Shown in pieces: positions 7,851 through 17,122 of a DNA stretch of 64,000 nucleotides. Every line of letters begins with the position of its first letter. The first letter of the stretch is position 1. The translations under genes were made by a program, and so were the position numbers. The stretch is taken from the NCBI RefSeq assembly GCF_004000805.1, contig NZ_BILY01000003.1:1-64000 (forward strand), written 5' to 3'. The stretch comes from Paenibacillus glycanilyticus NBRC 16618. Its GTDB lineage: Bacteria; Bacillota; Bacilli; Paenibacillales; Paenibacillaceae. The notes beneath the pieces were generated by a model that saw only the letters and a program-made list of their open reading frames with translations, searched no databases and had not been told where the DNA came from.

Positions 7851-9449
7851 TTAATGTTCGAAAGTCGTCTGCAACGTAACTGGCAGCTTGCCCCCCGCCT
7901 GAATCTCTCCGGTCAACACTTTGGCCAGCGATCTGATCGTCAGCGGTTTATTCTCGTAGCATGCGATATATCCTCGAACCTCCGGAAACACGTTCAGGTC
8001 ATACGGCATACGTAGCGACACGACCGTTAACTGCACGCCTTCTCTAGCTGCCAGGGACGTCACTATACGCTGCTGTCCTTCCGAGAAAACAGCATTGTAG
8101 GTGCCGACGATGATCTGTCGATAGCCTTGGCTGTCCGACAGCACTTTAGAGATCTCCCCTTCATCCGGGTTAACGGCGATAATCTGCTCTATACTTGCTT
8201 CGAGCCATCCGCCGAGCAATCTGCCAAGCGTCGTTTCTTCTCCTGGCGGTTCTGCCGTTTCCGAGACGGGACGCATATTCGGCCATATAATGTAGGTTGC
8301 TTCTTCTTTGTTAAGCGGGATCTGATTATTGTTTCGTACAATCGTAATGCTTCTTTCGCTGATACTTTGTGCCGCAGCCCGGTGCTCCTGGGCTCCCACC
8401 AATTGACGAATCAATCCCGGAGAAGAAGGCTGTTGCGTGAATAAGCCGCGTTTTTCCTTCAGATTCAGCAGTCGGACAACCGATTCGTTGATGCGGGATT
8501 CACTAATCCTGCCTTCTCTTACCGCCTTAATGACCGCCTTGAGTCCTTCAACCTGCAAATGGATCTGATGGCTGATGAGCACGAGATCAGCTCCCGCTTC
8601 AATAGCCATGACCGCACCTTCTCCGACGCCAACCCCTTGCGAGACAGCGTTCATCTCCAGGCAATCCGTCGTAATAACGCCTTCAAAGCCCAGCTCCCCG
8701 CGAAGAAGTCCTGTCAGAATCGGATGCGATAAGGTCGCTGGGATAGGCCGGGACTCATAAGCCGGGAAGATCACATGCGCCGTCATGATGGCGTCAACGC
8801 CTGACGCGATCGCCCGTTTAAATGGCACAAGCTCCACCTCATGCAGCCGTTTCCGGTCGTGAGCAACCAATGGCAGCTCATGATGCGAATCGGTACTTGT
8901 ATCGCCATGTCCAGGAAAATGCTTGACCGTAGCTGTGATGCCGGCGGTCTGATATCCCTTTACCGCTGCAGACCCCATCCTTCCGACCAGCTCCGGATTT
9001 TCGCCATAAGAACGTACGCCAATAACCGGGTTGAGCGGATTGTTATTCACGTCGATACAAGGAGCGAAATTCATATTCAGCCCCATCGCTCGAAGCTCCG
9101 TTCCAGAGAAAAGGGCTGCGTTGTACACTGCCGCTTCGTCTCCCGCTGCGCCAAGCGCCATATTGCCGGGCATAAGCGTGATTCCCTGCTCAATGCCTGA
9201 CACCATCCCCCCTTCTTGATCGAGCGAGATGAGCAGCGGAATAGCAGATTCTCTTTGAAGACTAGCCGTTAATTCCGATGCCTGTTCGGGAGACAGAAGA
9301 TTGCGCCGGAAGAAATTCACGCCGCCAATATGGTAATCGCGAAGGAGCTGGAGAATCGACTCGTTAGGCTCAGTGCCGTCAAAGCCGCACATAAACAATT
9401 GCCCGATCTTTTGCTCCAGACTCATACTCTTTAACCATTCATTAATCAT
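7851..9449 (-). CDS. nagZ: Glycoside hydrolase family 3, NagZ-type beta-N-acetylhexosaminidase
   Basis: A 532-residue cytoplasmic GH3 enzyme without a signal peptide. The NagZ-specific motif KHFPGHGDTSTDSHHELP (176-193) carries the Asp/His dyad that replaces the usual acid/base. The nucleophile is Asp262 in ITTDCLEM. Residues about 370-530 form the GH3 C-terminal domain found in Gram-positive NagZ. Such enzymes remove non-reducing GlcNAc from muropeptides or chitooligosaccharides; some act as phosphorylases. Its position between a GH9 gene and the importer suggests it trims imported amino-sugar oligomers. Confidence 0.9.
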   Translation of the reverse strand: MINEWLKSMSLEQKIGQLFMCGFDGTEPNESILQLLRDYHIGGVNFFRRNLLSPEQASELTASLQRESAIPLLISLDQEGGMVSGIEQGITLMPGNMALGAAGDEAAVYNAALFSGTELRAMGLNMNFAPCIDVNNNPLNPVIGVRSYGENPELVGRMGSAAVKGYQTAGITATVKHFPGHGDTSTDSHHELPLVAHDRKRLHEVELVPFKRAIASGVDAIMTAHVIFPAYESRPIPATLSHPILTGLLRGELGFEGVITTDCLEMNAVSQGVGVGEGAVMAIEAGADLVLISHQIHLQVEGLKAVIKAVREGRISESRINESVVRLLNLKEKRGLFTQQPSSPGLIRQLVGAQEHRAAAQSISERSITIVRNNNQIPLNKEEATYIIWPNMRPVSETAEPPGEETTLGRLLGGWLEASIEQIIAVNPDEGEISKVLSDSQGYRQIIVGTYNAVFSEGQQRIVTSLAAREGVQLTVVSLRMPYDLNVFPEVRGYIACYENKPLTIRSLAKVLTGEIQAGGKLPVTLQTTFEH

Positions 9450-9455
9450 TTCTGA

Positions 9456-11879
9456 TTAGCCCTCCCATCGAAACGCTTTGTTTTTGAAATCCATTTCATA
9501 GAGGTCCGCAACAATCGACAGCCATTTGCCTGCATTACCCGTCCATACTTCCTTGTAAGTAGCATTGTTGAATTGCGGCCAATACGGCTCATCTTCATTG
9601 CCGAAGGTTTGAACGCCAACCGGAATCTCTCCCGTCATTTCTCCGCCCAGAACGGCATACTGCTGCGCATAACGGTAGCCCTCGCCGTACATAAGCGACT
9701 GGCCAAACGGATTTTTGCCGACGATCCAATGCAGCTGGCCTTCCGCGATATCCAAGAGCTTACGGTCATTAAGGTAAAGTCCCGCGATGGAAGCCGCTTT
9801 GCCGGCGGACATGATGATCGCATTGTTGCCTTTGAACGAGAACCATACGGGAAAGCGTTTTAAATAATAGCTGTCATTCAGCTTCACGCCATTCTTCAGC
9901 TGTTCGATGTAATCTTCTTTGGCACGATGGTCGGTCAACAGATGCTGGTAGCCAAAGCTTCGCTCATCAAGATGCTCTTCCGTGTGATATACCCCGCTTG
10001 CCAGCATCGGATAAGGCAAGGTGTACACCGCCAGCGACTTAACATATTCCCCGTACGATCGGATAGCTTCCAGCCATTTTTCCGCATCAGGATGCGAGAG
10101 TTGGGTCTTGTGAACGGCTGCGAGCGCCATTAGGTACAAATGCTCCCGTGCCTGATGATTGAAATGCTGCACAACCCGCTTATCCGGGTGACGATAGAAA
10201 AAACCCGCAAGTATTGTGCCGTCGTCAAGCCGGATCCCCTCTTGTTCCTGGCATTTGAGAACGTATGCAATAAATTCCGCTGCTTTGTCCGCATATCGTG
10301 TATTTCCCGTTGCTTCATATAACATAGATGCGGCCCACGAGGCTGTCGCCATATACAGGCTTTCCGAGGTCTGATACGTGTGCTCCCAGAAGATCGGCTT
10401 CTCGTCGAAGCCATGCTGTTCGAATTGCTCCAGCGCATATTGAAAATCTTCCTGGGCGATACGGAGCAAATGCGCCGATATGCTTGGCTGCTCCATGAGC
10501 TGGCTGTGCATATACGCTTCCATTCCTGCGCAGTAGAAGTTCTCGTAGGCTTGCTTGTGGACGCGAGCCTCAGCATCATCCATGTTGCCGATTCTTCCAT
10601 CCGTCCAGCGGGTTATGCCGGCGCTGGTCGCTCTGTACCCGTCGCCGAAACGCGTCTTCAGCATAAAGTCTAATCCCCACTCGCCCTCCTCCAGCAGCCT
10701 GAGATACAGATCTTCGTTACGCAGCTTGACCTTCTCCGCCATTTCAAACAAAGCGAATGTCACCTCAGCCGTCTGGATCAGCTGCTGCGATACATCGCCT
10801 GCGTCATGCCAGCCGCCATTAAAGGAAATGACGGTATCCTCATGCTTAGCAATGACATCGGCATGGCAGCTGCCGTGAATGCCGGGAACAGGATAACCGC
10901 ATCTTTCGCAAAAAATAAAGTTCAGCGATTTCCAGATCGAGTCGTGCCACACCTCTTCCGCTTCCCCAATCGTAAAAGCGCCCGAGACGCTGTCACCGGA
11001 TTGAAGATAATAGCGGCCTTGAGTATTGAAGGCTGAAAAATCCATAACGTCGAAAGAACCCAAACTGCTGTTCAACTTCTCCGTCGCGCCGCTGTATACG
11101 ACTCCTCCGGTATTGACATCCCTTAGCTGGTAAGCGTTCTCAGGGAGCTGAACGGCGAGCGCCGTCTTGCTGCCCGAGCGATGATAGCCGCTGTGAGAAT
11201 AGATGAATTCACCCGGTTTCGGCAGCCAGCCTTTGGATACTTCGTGCCCCGTCACACTCTCCAGCTTCACCAGCCTTATTTGAAGAGACATCCGGTCGCC
11301 GGTCACCCGTTCCTTGCCGTTCAGGAAATAGCTGATCGACAGCTCCGTAATCGCATCTCTTGGCAGCGCCTCTATATTGAGATGAACCGTATTCCATTCG
11401 CCATTGTTCAGATTCACGCCGTGAACCCCTTCGCGGTGGTAAATATCCGGAATCGGAATAACTCCCTCGTTGCGGAATGAGATCATAACATAAGCATTCG
11501 GAACACCTGGAAAATCAGGCAACAACTCCACTGTGATTCGATTGTATTGGTCCCAGTTCTCGCCTTGGAAGCTTGCAGCCATCCATGCTGTGCCGAAATT
11601 GACATAATCCCCGTCAGCAGGTGCGCCTTCCGGCCAATGGGGCATACGCGTCGGCGAGCTGAGAACAGCTAAACCTCCTGGCGTACAGCCTAGCTCTCCG
11701 ACTCCGCGGTGCTTCCATTCCAGCATACCGGTGAATAACTGGCCAGCTTCGTATAGCAAACGTTCCTCAAGCACCGATTGGCGACTCTGCTCTTCCTCTA
11801 GAGAGTGCTCCTTACGCAATGGCAGCGGACGATGAATATAGCCGGATTGTTTGACATCCTTCATAAACGACTCCATCAT
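9456..11879 (-). CDS. Glycoside hydrolase family 9 enzyme with N-terminal Ig-like domain
   Basis: An 807-residue protein with no signal peptide, so probably cytoplasmic. Residues about 40-210 form a beta-rich N-terminal region. About 222-305 match the CelD-type Ig-like domain (KTALAVQLPENAYQLRDVNTG). The rest is the (alpha/alpha)6 GH9 domain, with GGWHDAGD (355-362) holding the catalytic base Asp and a C-terminal Glu at about 777 as acid. GH9 is mostly endoglucanase, but intracellular GH9 exo-beta-glucosaminidases are known from Vibrionaceae chitin loci. The NagB, NagZ and ROK neighbours favour that reading here. Its start overlaps the ROK stop codon (ATGATG over TGA), indicating translational coupling. 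Confidence 0.9.
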   Translation of the reverse strand: MMESFMKDVKQSGYIHRPLPLRKEHSLEEEQSRQSVLEERLLYEAGQLFTGMLEWKHRGVGELGCTPGGLAVLSSPTRMPHWPEGAPADGDYVNFGTAWMAASFQGENWDQYNRITVELLPDFPGVPNAYVMISFRNEGVIPIPDIYHREGVHGVNLNNGEWNTVHLNIEALPRDAITELSISYFLNGKERVTGDRMSLQIRLVKLESVTGHEVSKGWLPKPGEFIYSHSGYHRSGSKTALAVQLPENAYQLRDVNTGGVVYSGATEKLNSSLGSFDVMDFSAFNTQGRYYLQSGDSVSGAFTIGEAEEVWHDSIWKSLNFIFCERCGYPVPGIHGSCHADVIAKHEDTVISFNGGWHDAGDVSQQLIQTAEVTFALFEMAEKVKLRNEDLYLRLLEEGEWGLDFMLKTRFGDGYRATSAGITRWTDGRIGNMDDAEARVHKQAYENFYCAGMEAYMHSQLMEQPSISAHLLRIAQEDFQYALEQFEQHGFDEKPIFWEHTYQTSESLYMATASWAASMLYEATGNTRYADKAAEFIAYVLKCQEQEGIRLDDGTILAGFFYRHPDKRVVQHFNHQAREHLYLMALAAVHKTQLSHPDAEKWLEAIRSYGEYVKSLAVYTLPYPMLASGVYHTEEHLDERSFGYQHLLTDHRAKEDYIEQLKNGVKLNDSYYLKRFPVWFSFKGNNAIIMSAGKAASIAGLYLNDRKLLDIAEGQLHWIVGKNPFGQSLMYGEGYRYAQQYAVLGGEMTGEIPVGVQTFGNEDEPYWPQFNNATYKEVWTGNAGKWLSIVADLYEMDFKNKAFRWEG

Positions 11880-12862
11880 TGCACCTCATCTCTTTTACCG
11901 AATGTCTCCCAAGCCTCCAGCCCTACCAAGGCTGCTCCAATAAGCGAGGCATCCGGTGTATTTTGCTTAGTCGTAACAATCCCATTCGTTACAAACCGCA
12001 TAGTTCGGGGATTCAAATGTTGTTTAACCCTGTTCCATAAATAAGCGCTGCCTGCCAGCCCTCCGCCAACGACGATTGTGTCCGGATCGCTGACGCGAAC
12101 GAGATTCATGATAAGGGAAGAAAGTGCTTTCGCAGCTGCCTCACTGACGTCGAATCCCAGCTTATCGCCTGCTTCCGCAGCCTGTAGAATCTCCTGCGCA
12201 GTTACGCGCTCGCCTTCCTTGATCTTGATCGAGGTTCCCGGATACCGTTGGTGCAGCGCCATTACCCGCTCATGCATGCCAAGCCCGGAGGCTATCCGCT
12301 CTACGCAGCCCAATCTTCCGCATCCGCATAACACATCCGAATCCGAAGCCACAACCGTATGTCCGATCTCTCCTGCGTTGAAGTGGGAACCTTTGACATA
12401 CCTCCCGTTTGCGACAAAGCCTGCGGCTATTCCGGTACCGACATTAAGGTAAATAAAATGATCGGACTCTGTCCCCCAACCAAACCTCTGTTCAGATCGC
12501 GTGGCGCAGGCGACATCATTGTCCACGCCGCAAGGCAGCCGGAACCGAGATTCCATGATTGCTTTGACATCCGTCAATTGCGATTTTCCCGGTTCAATTT
12601 CATGCCAGATGCCCCGCTTCTGATCCACTCGTCCAACAACAGCGATTCCGATGCCAAGCTGACGCTTCGCCACGAAAGGGACGGTGTGTATGTAGTCCTC
12701 AACAGCTTGAATGATTTGTTCCATAGCGGCCTCTTGAGATGTCGTGTCGCTTGGATAAAGCTTTGAACGGAGAATGTTTCCTTCGGGTGTTATCTCTCCC
12801 AATAACATTTTCGTTCCGCCAAGATCTACTGCAAGAATGGAAGATGGAATCTCTCTGTCCAA
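11876..12862 (-). CDS. ROK-family sugar kinase (glucokinase/GlcNAc kinase type)
   Basis: A 328-residue ROK protein. The phosphate-binding motif DLGGTK lies near the N terminus. The sugar site segment HFNAGEIGH and the zinc motif CGCGRLGCVE are intact, and the adenosine segment VVGGGLAG is present. No DNA-binding domain is fused, so it is a kinase rather than a NagC/XylR repressor. TTG at 12862 is chosen because AGGGG lies nine bases upstream; the longer frame starts inside that site. It is the first gene after the LacI-type operator and probably phosphorylates the monosaccharide released by GH9/GH3 for the NagB-like enzyme. Confidence 0.88.
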   Translation of the reverse strand: MDREIPSSILAVDLGGTKMLLGEITPEGNILRSKLYPSDTTSQEAAMEQIIQAVEDYIHTVPFVAKRQLGIGIAVVGRVDQKRGIWHEIEPGKSQLTDVKAIMESRFRLPCGVDNDVACATRSEQRFGWGTESDHFIYLNVGTGIAAGFVANGRYVKGSHFNAGEIGHTVVASDSDVLCGCGRLGCVERIASGLGMHERVMALHQRYPGTSIKIKEGERVTAQEILQAAEAGDKLGFDVSEAAAKALSSLIMNLVRVSDPDTIVVGGGLAGSAYLWNRVKQHLNPRTMRFVTNGIVTTKQNTPDASLIGAALVGLEAWETFGKRDEVQ

Positions 12863-12884
12863 AGCTAACAACCCCTGACTTTGT

Positions 12885-12904
12885 ATTTGGTAACGTTACC
12901 AAAT
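12885..12904. promoter_or_regulatory. LacI-family operator, perfect 20-bp palindrome
   Basis: ATTTGGTAACGTTACCAAAT is a perfect palindrome with the central CG typical of LacI/GalR operators. It lies between the predicted operon promoter and the ROK gene, just downstream of the likely transcription start, so a bound repressor would block initiation or elongation. Confidence 0.85.
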
Positions 12905-12932
12905 TTGAACGTCACAATTTCTTTACACAGCC

Positions 12933-12962
12933 AATGTAACAGACTGGTAAATGACATGTCAA
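12933..12962 (-). promoter_or_regulatory. Probable sigma-A promoter of the amino-sugar operon
   Basis: On the minus strand a perfect TTGACA is followed after 18 bases by TACATT. Transcription would start about 20-30 bases before the operator at 12885-12904. Confidence 0.5.
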
Positions 12963-13051
12963 CACGAATTTTTCCATAAATTTTCAAGATTTTTCGAGTT
13001 TTAGCTGTCAAAACGATTATTAATATATGTCAGCACAATAAATGAAAATTT

Positions 13052-13071
13052 TTATGGTAACGATACCAAAT
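13052..13071. promoter_or_regulatory. Second LacI-type operator, near the regulator gene
   Basis: TTATGGTAACGATACCAAAT is a near copy of the operator at 12885-12904, with two mismatches in the dyad. It lies upstream of the lacI-like coding start and suggests autoregulation, possibly by looping about 165 bp between the two sites. Confidence 0.75.
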
Positions 13072-13141
13072 TTGTTCTTGCTAAATGAAAACGACTGGGT
13101 TAGAATCTATCCAAATGCCGGTTGCAAAAGGATGTGCCCCT

Positions 13142-14203
13142 TTGAAAAGTAAGATTACCATTACCGAAATTGCCGATAAATGCGGCGTTTCCGTATCCAC
13201 CGTATCACGCGTGCTTAACAACAGCCCTTCCGTTTCGCCGAAGAAGCGCGCGCTGATTCAACAAATTATCGATGAATACAATTACACTCCCAGTGTTTTT
13301 GCAAGAGGCATGGTCAATCATAAGACGAAAAATATCGGCGTTATCCTCCCGGATATCACTAACCCTTACTTCGCCTCTTTGTTCTTGCAAATCGAAAGCT
13401 TCGCGTTAAAAAATATGTACGCAACGATTCTATTCAATACGATGTTTGCCCGCAACCCCGATAAATATGATACGCCTCTCAGTGAAGAAGACTATTTTAA
13501 GATTATTCTGGAGAAACAAGTAGACGGCGTCCTTATTCTAGGCGGTCAAATCGATAAGGATGACGTACCGGAGAACTTCATCCATGCCTTGAATCAGCTT
13601 CACAAGTCAGTGCCTGTCGTAATCGTCGGCTCCCGAATTGACGGATGCGAGTGTTTGTTCGTAGAACGCAATTCAAGGCAGGGCGTGACTTCAATCGTGA
13701 ATCATTTTATCGCGCTCGGGCATGAGCGGATCGGATTTGTCGGAGGCGAGCCGGGAATACGCATTACGTCCTCCCGCATCGAAGCTTTCAAACAAACCAT
13801 GAAAGCTTATCATCATGATGTGAACGACTCATACATCGTAACATCGGATTATTATGCGCCTGACGGTTATTCGGCGATGAACCAACTGCTGGATCAGAAT
13901 AGCGGCAAGTTGCCGACCGCTATAATAGCGATTAATGATATGGTTGCGCTTGGCGCAATCCGCGCCATGAAGGACCGTGGCCTGGATTGTCCTTCCGATA
14001 TCGCTATTGCCAGCTGCGACCAATTCCCTCACAGTGATTACAGCATCCCGCGCCTGACGTCCATGGACCTGCATAACGAGTATCTCGGCCGCATGGCGGT
14101 TATGCAGCTGATTAGCGCGATCAACGGCTCGGAAGAAGCAATCAGTATTCATCACATGCCAGAGCTAATTATTAGGGAGTCGTGCGGGGCTTCACGGCGG
14201 TAA
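13142..14203 (+). CDS. LacI/GalR-family transcriptional regulator
   Basis: A 353-residue regulator. The N-terminal helix-turn-helix and hinge read TITEIADKCGVSVSTVSRVLNNSPSVS, followed by the periplasmic-binding-protein-like effector domain (IGVILPDITNPYF; GHERIGFVGG; SIPRLTSMDLHNEYLG). The TTG start at 13142 has AAAGGA nine bases upstream and begins directly at the DNA-binding domain. The ATG at 13085 lacks a ribosome site and nearly abuts the operator. It is divergent from the eleven-gene operon and very probably its repressor, released by an imported sugar. Confidence 0.92.
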   Translation: MKSKITITEIADKCGVSVSTVSRVLNNSPSVSPKKRALIQQIIDEYNYTPSVFARGMVNHKTKNIGVILPDITNPYFASLFLQIESFALKNMYATILFNTMFARNPDKYDTPLSEEDYFKIILEKQVDGVLILGGQIDKDDVPENFIHALNQLHKSVPVVIVGSRIDGCECLFVERNSRQGVTSIVNHFIALGHERIGFVGGEPGIRITSSRIEAFKQTMKAYHHDVNDSYIVTSDYYAPDGYSAMNQLLDQNSGKLPTAIIAINDMVALGAIRAMKDRGLDCPSDIAIASCDQFPHSDYSIPRLTSMDLHNEYLGRMAVMQLISAINGSEEAISIHHMPELIIRESCGASRR

Positions 14204-14319
14204 TGACCGCATGCTGAGGAAGCTCTGCCTCCCCCAACGGCACGGCAGCGAAAAATGGGTAAATCGTAACGCGTCTAACCGGCGACGCATCGCTGTCCTA
14301 TTGCACGTTGAACAGAACA

Positions 14320-14349
14320 AAGGAGCATGGCGAGATCGCCATGCTCCTT
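14320..14349. terminator. Bidirectional terminator between convergent genes
   Basis: GGAGCATGGCGA and TCGCCATGCTCC form a perfect 12-bp stem with a two-base gap. It separates the LacI-type gene (plus) from the SDR gene (minus). T-runs are weak on both sides. Confidence 0.7.
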
Positions 14350-14367
14350 CACCCTTATCGTTATCGA

Positions 14368-15024
14368 TCAAGATTCTGCGAAGATATATTCCACTTCGTC
14401 GCGAGCCTGATACAATTGCCAATACCTCTCCGCGATATCGTCCGGATCGTAGAAGGTCCCCTTGGATACATAACCGCCGATAGTGACGGTTCCTACATAT
14501 ACGTTATGGGGCTTTAACTCCTGTGCTAATGAATAGGCAAGCGAACGGACACCTGCCTTGCCGATGGACAATGAGGAGTAATCTGCGTTCGGATAGAGAG
14601 CCAAACCTCCTCCCGTAATTAGAATCGCCCCATCCTTCCGCTTAACGAAATCCGGTATAACTTGTTTGACGCTCGTGAGGGCGCCCACGACATTCACTTT
14701 GAAATCCTCGATCAATTGTTCCTCCTCCAAAGCGGACACCGTCGCTCTTGAGATGACAGCCGCATTGTAGAGCAGGACATCCGGCGTGCCGTATTGCTCG
14801 CGAATGACCCCGAAAGCTTGGGCGACCGACTCCGATTTTGAAGCATCCGCCGAGACGGTAAATACTTCGATAGATTGGTCTCTGAGCTCTCTGGCCAGTG
14901 CATCGAGCGAAGTTTGATTACGTGCAACGAGAACGATCTTGAACGAATTAGCACCGAATTTACGTGCGACGGCTGCGCTAACACCCGGACCAGCACCTAT
15001 AATCACTAGAAGGGATTTGCTCAA
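14368..15024 (-). CDS. Atypical short-chain dehydrogenase/reductase
   Basis: A 218-residue SDR. The coenzyme glycine motif is IGAGPGVSAAVA (9-20) and the NAG-like segment is LLYNAAV (84-90). The catalytic YxxxK is disturbed: Lys156 in YSSLSIGK has Leu152 four residues before it, and the only nearby Tyr is 149, seven before. This occurs in an SDR subgroup whose catalysis is unclear. The start is TTG with GGAG eight bases upstream; the longer frame overlaps the preceding oxidase. It is the last gene of the C-N lyase/oxidase operon and ends at the shared terminator. Confidence 0.82.
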   Translation of the reverse strand: MSKSLLVIIGAGPGVSAAVARKFGANSFKIVLVARNQTSLDALARELRDQSIEVFTVSADASKSESVAQAFGVIREQYGTPDVLLYNAAVISRATVSALEEEQLIEDFKVNVVGALTSVKQVIPDFVKRKDGAILITGGGLALYPNADYSSLSIGKAGVRSLAYSLAQELKPHNVYVGTVTIGGYVSKGTFYDPDDIAERYWQLYQARDEVEYIFAES

Positions 15025-15065
15025 ATAAAACACTCCTCTGCGTTTAAGTTTTACGATTCTAACTC

Positions 15066-16211
15066 TTAACTGGCAAAACGGGATAGGCGAAACGGAGAGA
15101 TATCCCAAGAGGTTCTCCCGTTCAGAGCCAAGTCTGCCAAGACCTCGCCGATCGCGCTGGCGAACTTGAACCCGTGACCCGAGAAACCTCCGGCAATGAC
15201 AACGTTCTTGTAGAGCGGATGGTGGTCGATGATAAAGTCTTCGTCCGGCGTCAATTCGTACTTGCATACCGCGCCTCGAAGCAGCTTGCCTGTCGCGCCC
15301 GGCAAATAAGACTCCAAAGCTTGCCGAAGATCCTCTTCGTCTTCCCGATAGGCTCCGAACGGAGCGAGCGTTTTGCCCGGCTCCCACGGAACGCCGCCAT
15401 CGTGGCGCCCGATCTTAACGCCTGCGCCGTCTATGCTCGGGAACCCGTAGAAGCCGCCGTTCTTGGTGCCGATCGTAAATCCAGGAAAGACGCTGCTGTC
15501 GAATGTCGAGTCGACCGTTTCGAACCATCCGACGACTTTGCGAACGGAACGAATCGGAAGGAACAGGAACGGCTGAAGCATCTTGAACCAGGCGCCCGCG
15601 CTTAGGATCACTCGTTCGGCCTGATAGCTCCCTCCTTTCGTATGTACTGTCACGCTTCCGTCCTTTTCCGTCCGAAGTCCCGTGACGAAGGTGTTTGCGA
15701 TGAATTGAGCGCCGGCACGTAACGCCTCTTGTTTGTAGGCCGCAACGGCTTTTTCGCTGTATAAGTATCCTGCGTACGGTTCATACATTCCGCGGAAGTT
15801 ATCCGATACCTTCACGTTAGGCCATCGCTTTCGGATTTGCTCCCCGGTCAGCCATTCCACCGTCACTCCTTGGGTTTCGGCATCGTTCTGACGCTCCCGA
15901 AAATCATAGACATCCGTATCCGCTATGTTCAACACGCCCGCTCTCTCAAGCAGCTTCAGCCCGGTAGCTTCCTCCAGCTGCAGCCATTTCTCGTCGGCTC
16001 GGATAGCAAGGCTGATGTAAGCGGAGCCTCCGCTGTACGCATGCCGAATGAGCCTCGGCTCTCCATGATGGCTCCCTTCCCCATGCGGCGGGTCGAAAGC
16101 ATCGATCAGCAGCGTTTCAGCTCCTCGACGGGCCAGCTCGTATCCCGCGCTTATTCCCATCGAACCGGCGCCTACCACGATAACGTCATATTTTTTAAAA
16201 TTTGGACTCAT
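15066..16211 (-). CDS. solA: SolA/MTOX-type FAD-dependent N-methyl (N-substituted) amino acid oxidase
   Basis: A 381-residue flavoprotein of the monomeric sarcosine oxidase/N-methyl-L-tryptophan oxidase family. FAD-binding VVGAGSMGISAGYELARRG is at the N terminus, with the typical EGSHHGEPRLIRHAY stretch after it. The covalent-flavin Cys region reads AVCKYELTPDEDFIIDHHP, and the end has GFSGHGFKFASAIGE. The family oxidatively cleaves secondary amines, releasing an aldehyde and a primary amino acid plus hydrogen peroxide. It lies directly after an ABC permease in an operon with a C-N lyase, so the transported compound probably carries an N-substituted amino acid. A GGAGG site precedes the ATG. 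Confidence 0.88.
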   Translation of the reverse strand: MSPNFKKYDVIVVGAGSMGISAGYELARRGAETLLIDAFDPPHGEGSHHGEPRLIRHAYSGGSAYISLAIRADEKWLQLEEATGLKLLERAGVLNIADTDVYDFRERQNDAETQGVTVEWLTGEQIRKRWPNVKVSDNFRGMYEPYAGYLYSEKAVAAYKQEALRAGAQFIANTFVTGLRTEKDGSVTVHTKGGSYQAERVILSAGAWFKMLQPFLFLPIRSVRKVVGWFETVDSTFDSSVFPGFTIGTKNGGFYGFPSIDGAGVKIGRHDGGVPWEPGKTLAPFGAYREDEEDLRQALESYLPGATGKLLRGAVCKYELTPDEDFIIDHHPLYKNVVIAGGFSGHGFKFASAIGEVLADLALNGRTSWDISPFRLSRFAS

Positions 16212-16226
16212 ACAGTTGCCCCTCCT

Positions 16227-17102
16227 TCACTTCATCCCGCTTAAAGCGATGCCTTGAATGATTCGTTTCTGAAAAATCAAGAAAATCGTAATCAATGGAA
16301 GCACAGAGACGGTAGCGGCGGTCATGATCAGAATCCAGCCACTGTTGTCTTTAAGCTCACTAGAGAAATAGACCATTCCTACCGGGAGCGTGTATTTGTT
16401 CTCCGTCTGCAGCACGATGAACGGCCAGATAAATTGGTTCCAGCCCGAGATGAAGCTTAGGATCGCCAGCGTCGCTAGTGCTGGCTTCATCAACGGAAGC
16501 GCTATGGAGGAGAACACCCTCCACTCGTTCAATCCGTCGATGCGCGCCGCGTCGAGAAGTTCCGAAGGCAGCGACTCCATAAACTGGCGCATCAGGAAGA
16601 TCCCAAACGCGGAGATGAGGCCAGGCAGCAGCAATCCGGCGTAAGTATCCGACAAGCCTAGCTTCGACGCGAGCAAGTACCAGGGTATGATGAGCATCTC
16701 GGTAGGGACCATCAGCGTGCTGATAATAAAAACGAAAATGACGCTCCTCCCGGGAAAAACGAATTTAGCAAGCACATATCCCACCATCGTATCGAAGACC
16801 AGCACCGACACCGTCGATACGACAGCGACGCCCGCCGTGTTCGCGAACCACAGGCCAAAAGGCGCTTTGACGAACAAATCTCCGAAGTTGCTCCAAGTGG
16901 CTGGCGACGGGATCAGGCTTAGATCAAATAAGTCTTTGGGCTCCTTGAACGAGGAGGCTGCCATCCACAGGAACGGGAACAGCGTTACGGCAACTCCCGC
17001 AAACAGAAGCAGATAACGAAGTAGCAACCAAGCTCCGTTCGCGTAAGAGCGGTTAAACTGCCTTTCAACGGGTGATCGAACTTGTTTCGTGTTCGGATTC
17101 AT
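16227..17102 (-). CDS. Carbohydrate ABC transporter permease, MalG type (CUT1)
   Basis: A 291-residue membrane protein with about six spans. The MalG-type EAA loop is LPSELLDAARIDGLNEWRVFSSIALPL. The C terminus FQKRIIQGIALSGMK is characteristic of the CUT1 subfamily. It pairs with the MalF-type permease 20 bases upstream and the lipoprotein encoded before that. No ATPase is encoded in the operon. Confidence 0.92.
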   Translation of the reverse strand: MNPNTKQVRSPVERQFNRSYANGAWLLLRYLLLFAGVAVTLFPFLWMAASSFKEPKDLFDLSLIPSPATWSNFGDLFVKAPFGLWFANTAGVAVVSTVSVLVFDTMVGYVLAKFVFPGRSVIFVFIISTLMVPTEMLIIPWYLLASKLGLSDTYAGLLLPGLISAFGIFLMRQFMESLPSELLDAARIDGLNEWRVFSSIALPLMKPALATLAILSFISGWNQFIWPFIVLQTENKYTLPVGMVYFSSELKDNSGWILIMTAATVSVLPLITIFLIFQKRIIQGIALSGMK

Positions 17103-17122
17103 ATAGAGTTAGAGTCCTCCTC

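Noticed and set aside
13085..13141. Longer start for the LacI-type regulator at 13085
   Set aside because: No ribosome site, and adjacent to the operator; TTG at 13142 has a good site and begins at the DNA-binding domain.
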